Below, in pieces: positions 56,029 through 64,000 of a stretch of 64,000 nt of DNA (positions within the stretch are counted from its first letter, which is position 1; the number at the start of each line of letters is the position of its first letter). The notes below the pieces were generated by a model. It searched no databases and was not told where the DNA came from. It saw nothing but the letters and a program-made list of their open reading frames with translations. Made by a program: the position numbers and the translations under genes. Location: positions 1,212,059,077-1,212,123,076 of the forward strand of contig NC_056727.1 in the NCBI RefSeq assembly GCF_019279795.1, read 5' to 3'. The stretch comes from Protopterus annectens (Eukaryota; Chordata; Ceratodontiformes; Protopteridae).

Positions 56029-56847
56029 AGCGTTTTCTTGTTCATCTATCCTCAGAGAAGGCAGATGTGATCCTTTTCAGGCCAACCTTATCCCACAGAA
56101 GTAAAGGCTTGCATGTTACCAGGGACCGCAAGACCAAGGGATGTGATGACTCCAAGCTAGTGACAATAGCACTCATGGGCATGCAAATGAGGATGCATAC
56201 ATAAGGGGAGAGTGTTTGTTGCCCTGCAGTGATGTGTTTACACACATCAATCACCAGGGGTGGGATAAGGGACAACACCAAAAACTATTCCTTTGTCAGA
56301 ATGCCAGTAAAGGCACAAACACTGCTGTGGTTGCTTGTGTAATGGCCTTCCCAGCTACCCTCACCTTCAGAAGGGAACACCCAGGACTGGGGAGCAAATG
56401 GGCTGGGCTGATGGGGAGGCTTGATAGTCAGCAGGCACAACAGTGGGGGGAGCACATTGAAAAAAATATAATCTCCTGCCCAAAGATGCCAGTGACATTT
56501 TAATAAGAAATGACATATGAAACGTCTCTAATAAGAACAACTTTTCAAATAATCATTTATCATATATGCTTATTCACACATTGATGGTGCACTAATGTAA
56601 CATAAAACAGATACATTGATTTGGAGTTAAGCTCGCTTTTTAGTGATTCCAGCCAGCATTCTGACTCATTATGCAGCACAAATTCTGATCCATTCATGCT
56701 GTCAGATCTGACAGAATCTGAATGGGGAGAAGTTCAATCCCAATGGATCATCCTGGAAACATTGAGATGTCTGCAGTCATCATCCGTGATAAGAAAAAGT
56801 GGAGAAAGCACAAAACAATACCTTACACAATACTGATGTGCTGACAA
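56029..56847. other. Spacer, no supported gene
   Basis: A plus-strand frame at 56621-56836 is Ser-rich and acidic (SSQHSDSLCSTNSDPFMLSD) but lacks recognisable domains or clear splice sites, so I do not call it a gene. Confidence 0.35.
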
Positions 56848-57062
56848 TAGAGATCACTTCATCCTGGGTGCAGGGGGATGGATGCATAAAGTAAACAGAC
56901 CATAAAGATCACTTCATCCTCAGTACAAGGGACAGGTACTTAAAGTAAACAGACCATGCAGATCACTTCACCCTAGGTACAAGGGATGGGTGCTTAAACC
57001 AAACAGACCATATAGATCACTTATCCTGGGTAAAGGAGAAGGGTGCTTAAAGCAAACAGTTA
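56848..57062 (+). repeat. Tandem repeat, four units of about 55-60 bp
   Basis: AGATCACTT recurs near 56850, 56907, 56958 and 57015, each followed by a CATCCT/ACCCT block, GGTAC or GGTGC, CTTAAAG/CATAAAG and AAACAGACCAT. Confidence 0.85.
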
Positions 57063-57626
57063 TAAATGCTGCATACAACAACATTTAGTTGTTTGCCTAT
57101 ATTGGGGAGGGTCTTTTTTTTCTCCATTTCACACATCACCAGTACTTCCAAATTTAAGTAATAAATAACTACCCACCTATATTTCAAAATAAATAAATGT
57201 GCTCTTCAAATGAAAACATTATAATGTATTGCATACTTTGGAGTTGCTTTTATGTTTAGTAACCATAATTAAAAGTGGCACCAAATAAAACATGCAGCAA
57301 ATTATACATTTCTTCTCTGCAGATCATGTTTAGTTCTTTTAAAATATTGCAAGGTAACAGCTACTGAAATATATCTTTTGGGGGATTCTGGATACCTGTA
57401 ATCCCCCTAAAGCCAGCACTATAACGGGACTATAGAGAGGGTTAAAAACTAAGACAATGTTAATAGATACATGACTTAGCACACATTACAAATGTGCTGG
57501 TACAGCGTTATACCTGTACAGTAAAATTGTTTTAGTGTTTTGTTAGCCTTGGGGAACACCATGCAGCACTGAAGATTTAAAGAAACAAGCAGCTTTTTTC
57601 AGTAAACGACTATTACTACTGTGTAC
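57063..57626. other. 3' flank of the host exon, nothing recognised
   Basis: AT-rich sequence. If the TM exon is spliced onward, this is intron; if it ends at the TAA it is 3' UTR. AATAAA words occur at 57190 and 57284 on the plus strand only. Confidence 0.35.
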
Positions 57627-57630
57627 TTAC

Positions 57631-57763
57631 AAGTGACTGCTGAGAAAGAAGCACAACACCAGGATGATGAGAATAAGAGCAATCACTGCAACACTCAGGC
57701 AAAATAACATCTTTTCATCATTAGATAATTCATTTATAAATCCAACTCGTTCTGTCTTCATAC
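57631..57763 (-). CDS. Host gene exon encoding a transmembrane segment (unidentified protein)
   Basis: On the minus strand a pyrimidine-rich acceptor (TTTATTTTTTTCAG) precedes the exon, and GTAAGTAC follows it. The frame joins the upstream exon in phase and reads GMKTERVGFINELSNDEK, then a hydrophobic stretch MLFCLSVAVIALILIILVL, a single membrane helix with the charged side outside. Codons at the 3' edge give SSHL and a TAA two bases into the donor, so the exon either ends the protein at 57627 or is spliced onward at 57630. The perfect donor favours splicing. I do not recognise the gene. It is likely a type I membrane protein. Confidence 0.7.
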
Positions 57764-57899
57764 CTGAAAAAAATAAATGAACGCTTGAGTGTGCAAGGTT
57801 TCAAAATACAAAAATAAATATTTTCCATAATATTGTAGTTTCTGATAAACTATTATTCTGTATGCTGACTGAGCTAGTCTTATCCTGAAAAGGTTGAGG

Positions 57900-57902
<3 letters not shown>

Positions 57903-57972
<70 letters not shown>
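57903..57972. repeat. (GT)n microsatellite in the host intron
   Basis: About 35 GT units between the two exons. Confidence 0.95.
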
Positions 57973-57975
<3 letters not shown>

Positions 57976-58107
57976 TCCTCCCCATCACTCAGGACATTCA
58001 ATTTTTTACTAAGGTTTATGTCATGGCACTTCTCTTCTATAGTCTCTTTTAAAATCTGAAAGTTATGACAAAAGAAATTTGTAATACTCCACCCCCTTTT
58101 ACCCGTC

Positions 58108-58234
58108 TTCATAAGTAAGTACAAGGCTAGCTGCCCTTGTGGGCCATTTTAAGCCTAGCCAATTTCCCTCAAGGCTGAGAATCAAATGTACCTTCTGCTT
58201 GTGAGGTAAACACCTTAGCCATTATGCCACCCCC
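58108..58234 (-). mobile_element. tRNA-derived SINE with CR1-like 3' tail, copy 2
   Basis: The same family as 1791-1919. A-box-like TGGCATAATGGCTAAGG, B-box-like ATTTGATTCTC, then TTGGCTAGGCTTAAAATGGC, GCTAGCCTTGTACTTA and TTATGAAG. It lies in the host intron, in the gene's sense orientation, beside the exon at 58440. Confidence 0.8.
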
Positions 58235-58439
58235 TAAGCCACGAAACACTGAGCTTGTCTTCTTTTAACAAGGCACACAAAACAGCTGACCTTTGCAGGA
58301 GAGTGACAAGGCCCATGTCCCAACACCATTATAGTACTTCTTACATGCCCACTACATATCCCAGTGACATGAAGTTCAGAGTCTAGGTCATACACACCTT
58401 TAACATTATAAAACGTTAATAAGCTAACAAGTAACATAC

Positions 58440-58578
58440 CAGTATCATCGCTGTATACCATAAATTTAACAGAGGCAACTACTGTTCCACTTTCAAGGGT
58501 GTCACACTGAATGACCGTATTATTTTTTCCTCTCGACACGTCCATTATATAATAATGATTTTGAATTGGCACTGGTTC
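58440..58578 (-). CDS. Host gene exon encoding an extracellular segment (unidentified protein)
   Basis: The acceptor is TTTCTTTTTGTAACAG on the minus strand. The exon is 139 bp, open throughout, and ends ACTG before the donor GTATGT. It encodes EPVPIQNHYYIMDVSRGKNN, TVIQCDTLESGTVVASVKF and MVYSDDTG, a beta-strand-like extracellular sequence with a possible N-glycosylation site (NNT). It joins the TM exon across a 676-bp intron (57764-58439) in phase 1. Upstream exons are not visible in the window. This is the only convincing host coding sequence here. Confidence 0.7.
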
Positions 58579-60049
58579 CTGTTACAAAAAGAAAGCCAAA
58601 GCTTAGAAACTATGTCAGAGAGGGCATCTATATAAGCAAATATGTATTCATTTCGCAAAGAATAAATTAAAAGATAACACCTCTTAGCGTATTGTGAGGA
58701 CAACCCAAATCTTTTGTTCGTCAGTAATTCATTCTGGCTTAATCACATGATAAAATGTAAAGGATATTGTACTACAAATCAGAACAAGACTCTGAGATTC
58801 ATGATTCAGTTAACAATTATTAAAACTCAGTTTGAGGCATTAACAGCAAAAATAAAACTTTCCTTTAATGGGGGATTACTATCCCCTTCATATTTAGAAT
58901 TTCATAAATACTGCATTCTACAGAAAGAAGTAAGATTGTAAGAAGAAATTCTATGAATCCCTTTTCTGCCAGTGGTATATCTACTTGATGTAAAAGGACT
59001 GCCACAGGACACCAAGGATGGGGTAACTATAATAAAAGTCTGCATGAGGTTCAGTAAAGGGCAATTGATATGATGTTGCAGACCAAGAACAAGGCGTAGG
59101 ATATTGCCAAGGACATGTCCCCACAGGAGGAGAACCACCAACACTGAAGTGGCTCACAGAGGTAGAGGTGTTCCTGGTATCCCTGTTTGGAAAAGAGAAG
59201 TACACTTTCATACCTCATGGTGGCAGTTGGGCTGGCATTGATTGCACAAGTGTCTGTAGGGGATACCCCAGTTTAGCATTAACCACTATATTACCACATT
59301 GTACAATGCATTGTATGTGAGGCTGGACCTCTTCTGCAGGAAGTGTCTGCATATCTGTTCCTCAAGTATCTTTGGTCTACAACTGCAATGTCCTTCACAG
59401 CAAGATATGTAGGCATCCATATGGTATTCATAGCCTCTTAACTCTAATGATCGTGTTGGAATTCTATGTTATTGTGCATCTATTAAATGCACCAACAGCT
59501 GATTTATTAGAACACAAGCCCAGTGATGATGCCATATGTGTAAATGCAGTTATTTTTAAGTGGAGCCATAATGTCACATTAGCATGGCAGCTGAGGTTTG
59601 CACAGCAATACATTTTGTGACCTGATAATGGAAAATTCTACTGGAGGGGTAAAACAGGAAAAAAGATATAGACATATGAATTAAAATGGAACCAATCTAC
59701 CACATAAGGAGTGGTTTCTGGCCCAGAAATTGTAGTTATTGGTCGTTTGGACAATTTTTCCATCTCTCTCAACTTTCTGATTTAAAAGCCCGCATTTGCA
59801 CTTGTTTCTTTCCTGTAACTAGTCTAGTTCAGATACAGATTCTTAGTTTTAGCACTTTAATTTGCTTATTCGTGCTTAGCACTTGTTCAGAACTTGTTGT
59901 AAGCACTAAATAAGCTACAAATTACTACAGCACTCAACCTTCCTCATTACCTAGAGGAAAACAGTTTTTGTACTTACTTTACTGACTTGCTTAGAGAAAA
60001 ACAGCTCTTGTACTCACTTTCCTCACTTGTCTAGAGGAAAATATTTTTT
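58579..60049. other. Probable intron or upstream region of the host gene
   Basis: No further exon could be supported on the minus strand. Near 59940-60050, (A)CTTACTTT(A/C)CTGACTTGC-type words with TAGAGAAAAACAG repeat three times at about 50-bp spacing. Confidence 0.35.
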
Positions 60050-60101
60050 TATTCAGGCATGTCCAAGGGTCAGCTCCCAGTGTTCTCTCCTGTCTATCTG
60101 A

Positions 60102-61032
60102 TGAATCTGGGCATCTTGGGGCAATGTAGCAATTGCCTCATGTACACAGACAACCCTCTATTCCTACCACCTAAACACTACAACCTGTGAGAGATGCACT
60201 TATCTAGCCAAACTGGAGATAAAACTCTCTCCAACCAAGAATGAACTTGACAGTCAAGAGGAGAAGGTAAACACTTGCACCACACCACACTCACCACATA
60301 ATCCCACTAAACCTACACCACCAAACTCCACACATAGAAACACAAAAACATTCCCGGAGGCTCTCAATAATAATCTGCTCAAGCAACAGAGGCCTCCAAA
60401 TCAGAAACACAAGCAACCTCCACCCCCCAACATGACCCAAATGACACATAGCCCTCAGACTCAGTGTGCCACTCAACCACAGCCCATAAGGCAAAACAAT
60501 GTACCCAACACACTAGTCATAGGTGACGCTATAGTCAGGCACACTGATGCCCACTCACCAGGCTAAACAAAGAAAAGGTTACTGCCTGTCAGGTGCCAGG
60601 ATCTGCCACATAACCTATGCACTCAGGTCACTCCACAACAAGTACAAATATGACTCTGTCATTGTCCATGTTGGTGTGAATGACCTGAGACGTACCTCCC
60701 TGGACCATATGAAAAGAGACATGGAAGAGCTCTCCAATCTTGTAGCCCAGGCAGGTATGACCCCAGCCCTGAGTAGCATCCTAACATTGCCCAGAATGTT
60801 ACCGCAGTACAAGGACAACATGATTGACTTCAACAATTGGCTAAGCTTCTGGTGTCATTCTAAGGGGATCCAGTATCTGTCTGCCTGGGACAGCATGGTT
60901 GACAGACCACGATGCTTTGCCAGAGATGGCCTGCACCTGTCACCCCTGAGATTCCAGACAGTGGCTAAAGCTCTTGCCGCCCCTGTAGTGCCTTTTTTAG
61001 GCAAGGTTCAAATGACAAATTCACCACCATAA
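60102..61032 (+). pseudogene. CR1 ORF1 (Cys knuckle plus SGNH esterase-like domain), broken
   Basis: MNLGILGQCSNCLMY opens with the first Cys pair. CERC follows in a shifted frame. A Pro/Thr/Gln-rich linker leads to NTLVIGDAIVRHTDAH (60505-60550), where the block I Ser nucleophile of SGNH enzymes is Ala. After another frame change the open run 60547-61032 carries YCLSGARICHI, SVIVHVGVNDLRR (block III with Asn-Asp), a Pro-rich stretch, and CFARDGLHLSPL (block V Asp and His). It ends PFLGKVQMTNSPP, about 30 bp before ORF2. Esterase-like ORF1 is established for the CR1 group. This copy has at least two frame changes. Confidence 0.8.
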
Positions 61033-61061
61033 CAGTAACAGGCAAGCAAAAACTGAGGGTA

Positions 61062-62470
61062 ATGCTACTCAATGCTAGAAGTCTAAATCTCAAAATGCAC
61101 TCCCTCGAGGCACTCCTTGAAATGGAGAACATCGATATCTGTGCAGTGACTGAGACCTGGTTCAAGGCTCGAGAGTGCACCCCTGCATTACCAGGCTATA
61201 ACTCATACCACACTTTTGGCCATCTAACCTGGACTGGAACACCAAAGGCGGAGGTGTGTCCATATTCATTAAGGATATCTACATCTCCAGGCTAGTTGCT
61301 CAGCATAATGCATCTGAGGCTATCCAAGTGCAACTAACTCTGGGCAAAACTGCAATCCAAATTGTAGCTTGCTACAGATCCCCCACAATGCTCCAGGATT
61401 CCCACTCCTCTTTTCTTGATATACTAGAAAATATTAGGGTTCAGCCAAACACCGTAATAATGGGCGATTTCAACTACCCCACCATTAACTGGGAAAACTA
61501 CTCATGTACCAACTCCTTCACTCAACGCTTTCTGGAATTCATAAATTCCATTGCCCTGGATCAACTTATCCACACCCCCACCAGGGGCAATAATATCCTA
61601 GACCTAGTCATTACCAACATGAGTGACCGGTGTTCCACACCTGAGGTCAACTCCTCGTTGGTCAGATCCGACCATAAGCTAATCACTCCAGATATCCACA
61701 TCCTGCCCCTATCCTCCATTAAGGAAACCACAGTAAAACATTTCTCCAAAGCCAACTTCATGCTTCTTAAGACAAAAGTGGTGAAGTTCATGACACCTAT
61801 GCAGATGGACAATACAGTTACGACTGCTGAATCCTACACAAATGCACTCTATAAGCACTTACACGAGTGCATGGATCGTGCTATGCTAAACAGAACCAAG
61901 ATGCTATACTCAAAAAAAGGAAGCCAATCTGGTGGCCCCCTGCCATAAACAAACTCTACAACAGAAGGAAGAAACTGTTGCAAAAGGGAGTAAAATCCCA
62001 TAAGTGGAGGAGCTTCCTGGTCAGCCTCAGTAAGAAGCTAAGATCCCTTATAAGATCCTCCAAAGTTAGCTACGAAAACAAAATTGCCGCTGATTCTAAG
62101 GACAACCACAAAGCATTTTATAGCTATGTCAAGAATCTCAATGGCAACACCCAGATCTGCTCTGAGTTACAGCACAATGGCATGAAAATTACAGAACCAA
62201 CTGATATTGCCAACATCCTGGCAGATAGGTTCAGTGCTAACTTTATCCCCCTCTCACCCCCTAAAGGGCCCATATCTATACAGGAAGAATGCAGAGTCCC
62301 TGCAATCACAACTACACAGGTAAAAGCTGCACTCTCTAAAGCCAAAACACTGCATCCATGGGACCGGACAACATCCCAGGCTGCATTTCACACAAACTTT
62401 AAAACGAACTGGCTCCCCACCTAAGCACCATGTTCAATCATAGCCTCATGTCAGGCTTTGTGCCCACTGA
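61062..62470 (+). pseudogene. CR1 ORF2 endonuclease and linker (copy F1), broken
   Basis: ATG at 61062 begins MLLNARSLNLKMHSLEALL, followed by DICAVTETWFKA. The frame then shifts near 61250. GGGVSIF-type sequence continues in the run 61256-61948 with IMGDFNYPTINWENYS, NNILDLVITNM and LVRSDHKLI; the SDH triad is intact. A third run (61867-62424) holds NKLYNRRKKLLQKG and KDNHKAFYSYVKNLNGNTQI and ends in a shifted frame near TTSQAAF. The domain residues are well kept, but at least three frame changes are present. Confidence 0.85.
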
Positions 62471-64000
62471 AAAACTTCTCTAAAGCAAATTTCACACTCC
62501 TCAAAACCGAGGTGGAATCCTGCAAAGCCCCCTGGCCTGTGGAAAATATGGCCCAGACCACAGAATCCTTTATAAACGCATTCTATGAACACCTTCAGGA
62601 ATGCATGGATCATGCAATCCCAAATAAAACCAAGACCCAATCCTCCAAAGGCAGACGTCCAGTCTGGTGGACCCCAGCCATAAACAAACTATACAATAGA
62701 AGGAGGAAGCTACTACATGATAGAGCAAAATCCCAAAAAGGGAAGGCATCTCTGATCAGTATTAGCAAAAAACTACGGGCACTCATAAAATTGTCTAAGG
62801 CCAGCTTCGAGAGAAAAATTGCACAGGACACTAAGGATAATCACAAGGCTTTCTTTAGTTATGTTAGGAACCTGGGTGGGAATTCCCAGATATGCTCAGA
62901 ATTAGTCCAAAATGACAAAAAATACACCGAACCTACAGACGTTGCCAACATCCTAGCTGACAGGTTCAGAGCAAACTTCTCCCCCCCTCCAAATCAAAAG
63001 GGCAAATATCTATCCCAGCGGAGTGCTGCCCCCCTGACATCTCAGATGCTCAGGTAAGAGCCACCCTCTCCAAAGCAAAAAACACAGCATCAATGGGACC
63101 AGACGGTGTCCCAGGCTGCGTCCTACATGAACTCCAAGAAGAGCTAAACCCAAACATAAAACTACTGTTCAGTCTCAGCCTTACTACAGAATATGGACCC
63201 AAAGAGTGGCGTACAGCAACAGTGGTCCCTCTCCACAAAGGTGGTGCCTCAATGGATCCTGGAAACTATCGCCCCATAAGCCTGACTAGCTTGGTCTGCA
63301 AAGCTATGGAAAGGATCATCATGGACCTCATAAATAAAGATATTGGGGACCTACAGACACTGGAACCTACCCAGTTTGGCTTTGTTAAAGGCAGATCCTG
63401 CCTCTTAAACCTGGTCAATTTCTTTGAAACAGTCACCAAGGCCATTGACGAGGGGAAGGTGGTCCACACAGCCTACCTGGACCTCGCAAAAGCCTTTGAT
63501 ACAATACCCCACTCGGGCATTATAGATAAGCTCACCAGCTTAAATATAAACCCCTATGTCACTAGATGGGTTGCAAACTGGCTCAAGGACAGAACCCACA
63601 TGGTTAGAATTGCTGGAGCCATGTCAGACTCCAAACCAGTTACAAGTGGCATCCCACAAGGCTCAGTCCTGGGACCTCTCTTATTCGGTATATATTTCTT
63701 GGAGGTACAGGCCAACACGGAAGGACTGTGGCTGACCAAGTTCGCAGATGACTGCAAACTGGGCACCATAATCGACTCTCCAGCCGACACAAGCATCCTC
63801 CAAAAGGGCCTCACAGAAACAGACAACTGGTGCCAGAGCCATGGCCTCAAGCTAAATGTCAAAAAGTGTATAGTCATCCCCTTTTGCAAAAACAAAGTGC
63901 CTACAAATTACCACATAGGTGGTAATCCATTAAGTACAGAAGAAGTAATTAGGGACCTGGGGATCCAAGTTGATAGCAATCTCTCATTTGACAACCACAT
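62464..64000 (+). mobile_element. CR1 LINE (copy F2): linker and RT, running off the window
   Basis: Starts inside the linker at KNFSKANFTLLKTEVES (62468) although the preceding CR1 has already passed that point, so the linker is present twice. It continues through RT to the window end. The 3' end is not seen. Confidence 0.85.
62464..64000 (+). pseudogene. CR1 ORF2 linker and reverse transcriptase (copy F2), partial
   Basis: The linker run (62458-63057) reads KNFSKANFTLLKTEVESCKA, PVWWTPAINKLYNRRRKLL and KDNHKAFFSYVRNLGGNSQI. A frame change near 63050 is followed by an RT that looks open: ASMGPDGVPGCVLHEL, GNYRPISLTSLVCKAMERI, KGRSCLLNLVNFFETVTKA, YLDLAKAFDTIPH, SGIPQGSVLGPLLFGIYF, TKFADDCKLGTII (FADD box), then SHGLKLNVKKC and a GIQVDSNLSFDNH thumb word at the window edge. 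Both catalytic regions are intact. The right end is cut by the window. Confidence 0.88.

Larger units (their letters stand above)
60050..62470 (+). mobile_element. CR1 LINE (copy F1): ORF1, endonuclease, linker, joined to another CR1
   Basis: A plus-strand CR1 running from an ORF1 start at 60102 to the RT entry (SLMSGFVPTE, about 62440-62470). There it joins abruptly to the linker start of a second CR1. The orientation is opposite to most CR1 copies in the window. Confidence 0.85.

Noticed and set aside
56621-56836. Ser-rich 71-codon plus-strand frame as a host exon
   Set aside because: No convincing acceptor or donor and no recognised domain.
55738-57062. CRISPR-like repeat array
   Set aside because: The repeats have no unique spacers and the units are contiguous and variable. 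They are minisatellites in a vertebrate genome.

Overview
The window is non-coding, repeat-dense chromosomal DNA of a non-mammalian vertebrate. Evidence: CR1 LINEs with 8-bp tails and a PHD/esterase ORF1, L1 LINEs, a GIY-YIG Penelope-like element, Gmr1-type Ty3/Gypsy elements, tRNA SINEs with CR1-type tails, long (CA)n and (TA)n tracts, and one host gene with GT-AG introns. A large repeat-rich genome (amphibian, lungfish or basal ray-finned fish) fits, but I cannot name the species. No bacterial-type operon, CRISPR array, rRNA or functional tRNA gene was seen.

Layout. 0-5 kb: microsatellites, a 3 x 125 bp tandem repeat, a tRNA SINE abutting an L1 fragment that keeps its 5' end, and a Penelope-like fragment whose two halves point away from each other, one with a hammerhead-like motif. 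6-9 kb: an old CR1 (minus). 9-11.3 kb: unclassified repeats, a V-SINE-like SINE, a candidate solo LTR, and an array of TATA-like and CTGATGAAG units. 11.3-14.8 kb: CR1 (minus) with ORF1. 15.8-20.2 kb: three nested CR1s. 21-24 kb: the best-preserved CR1 (minus), ending at a long-TIR element (24.0-24.75 kb). 25.6-26.4 kb: a giant alternating purine-pyrimidine tract and a MITE set in (TA)n. 30.1-37.3 kb: a Ty3/Gypsy element (minus) with both LTRs and a perfect 5-bp target duplication. 42.4-44.4 kb: the 3' half of an L1. 46.4-46.9 kb: a second MITE in (TA)n. 48.6-55.6 kb: a related Ty3/Gypsy element (plus) whose 3' LTR holds a CR1 fragment. 55.7-57.1 kb: minisatellites. 57.6-58.6 kb: two exons of a host membrane-protein gene (minus) with a SINE and (GT)n in the intron. 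60-64 kb: a chimaeric CR1 (plus) running off the end.

Working relationships. CR1 is the main retrotransposition engine. The tRNA SINEs carry a CR1-like 3' end and probably borrowed its machinery. The Gypsy copies place integrase before reverse transcriptase, the inverted order known for the Gmr1 group, and have a SCAN-like Gag segment. Nesting gives a relative history: older CR1 and L1 copies, then insertion of younger CR1s into CR1s and into the Gypsy LTR. Nearly every long reading frame belongs to a mobile element. Only the 57.6-58.6 kb exons look like a host gene.
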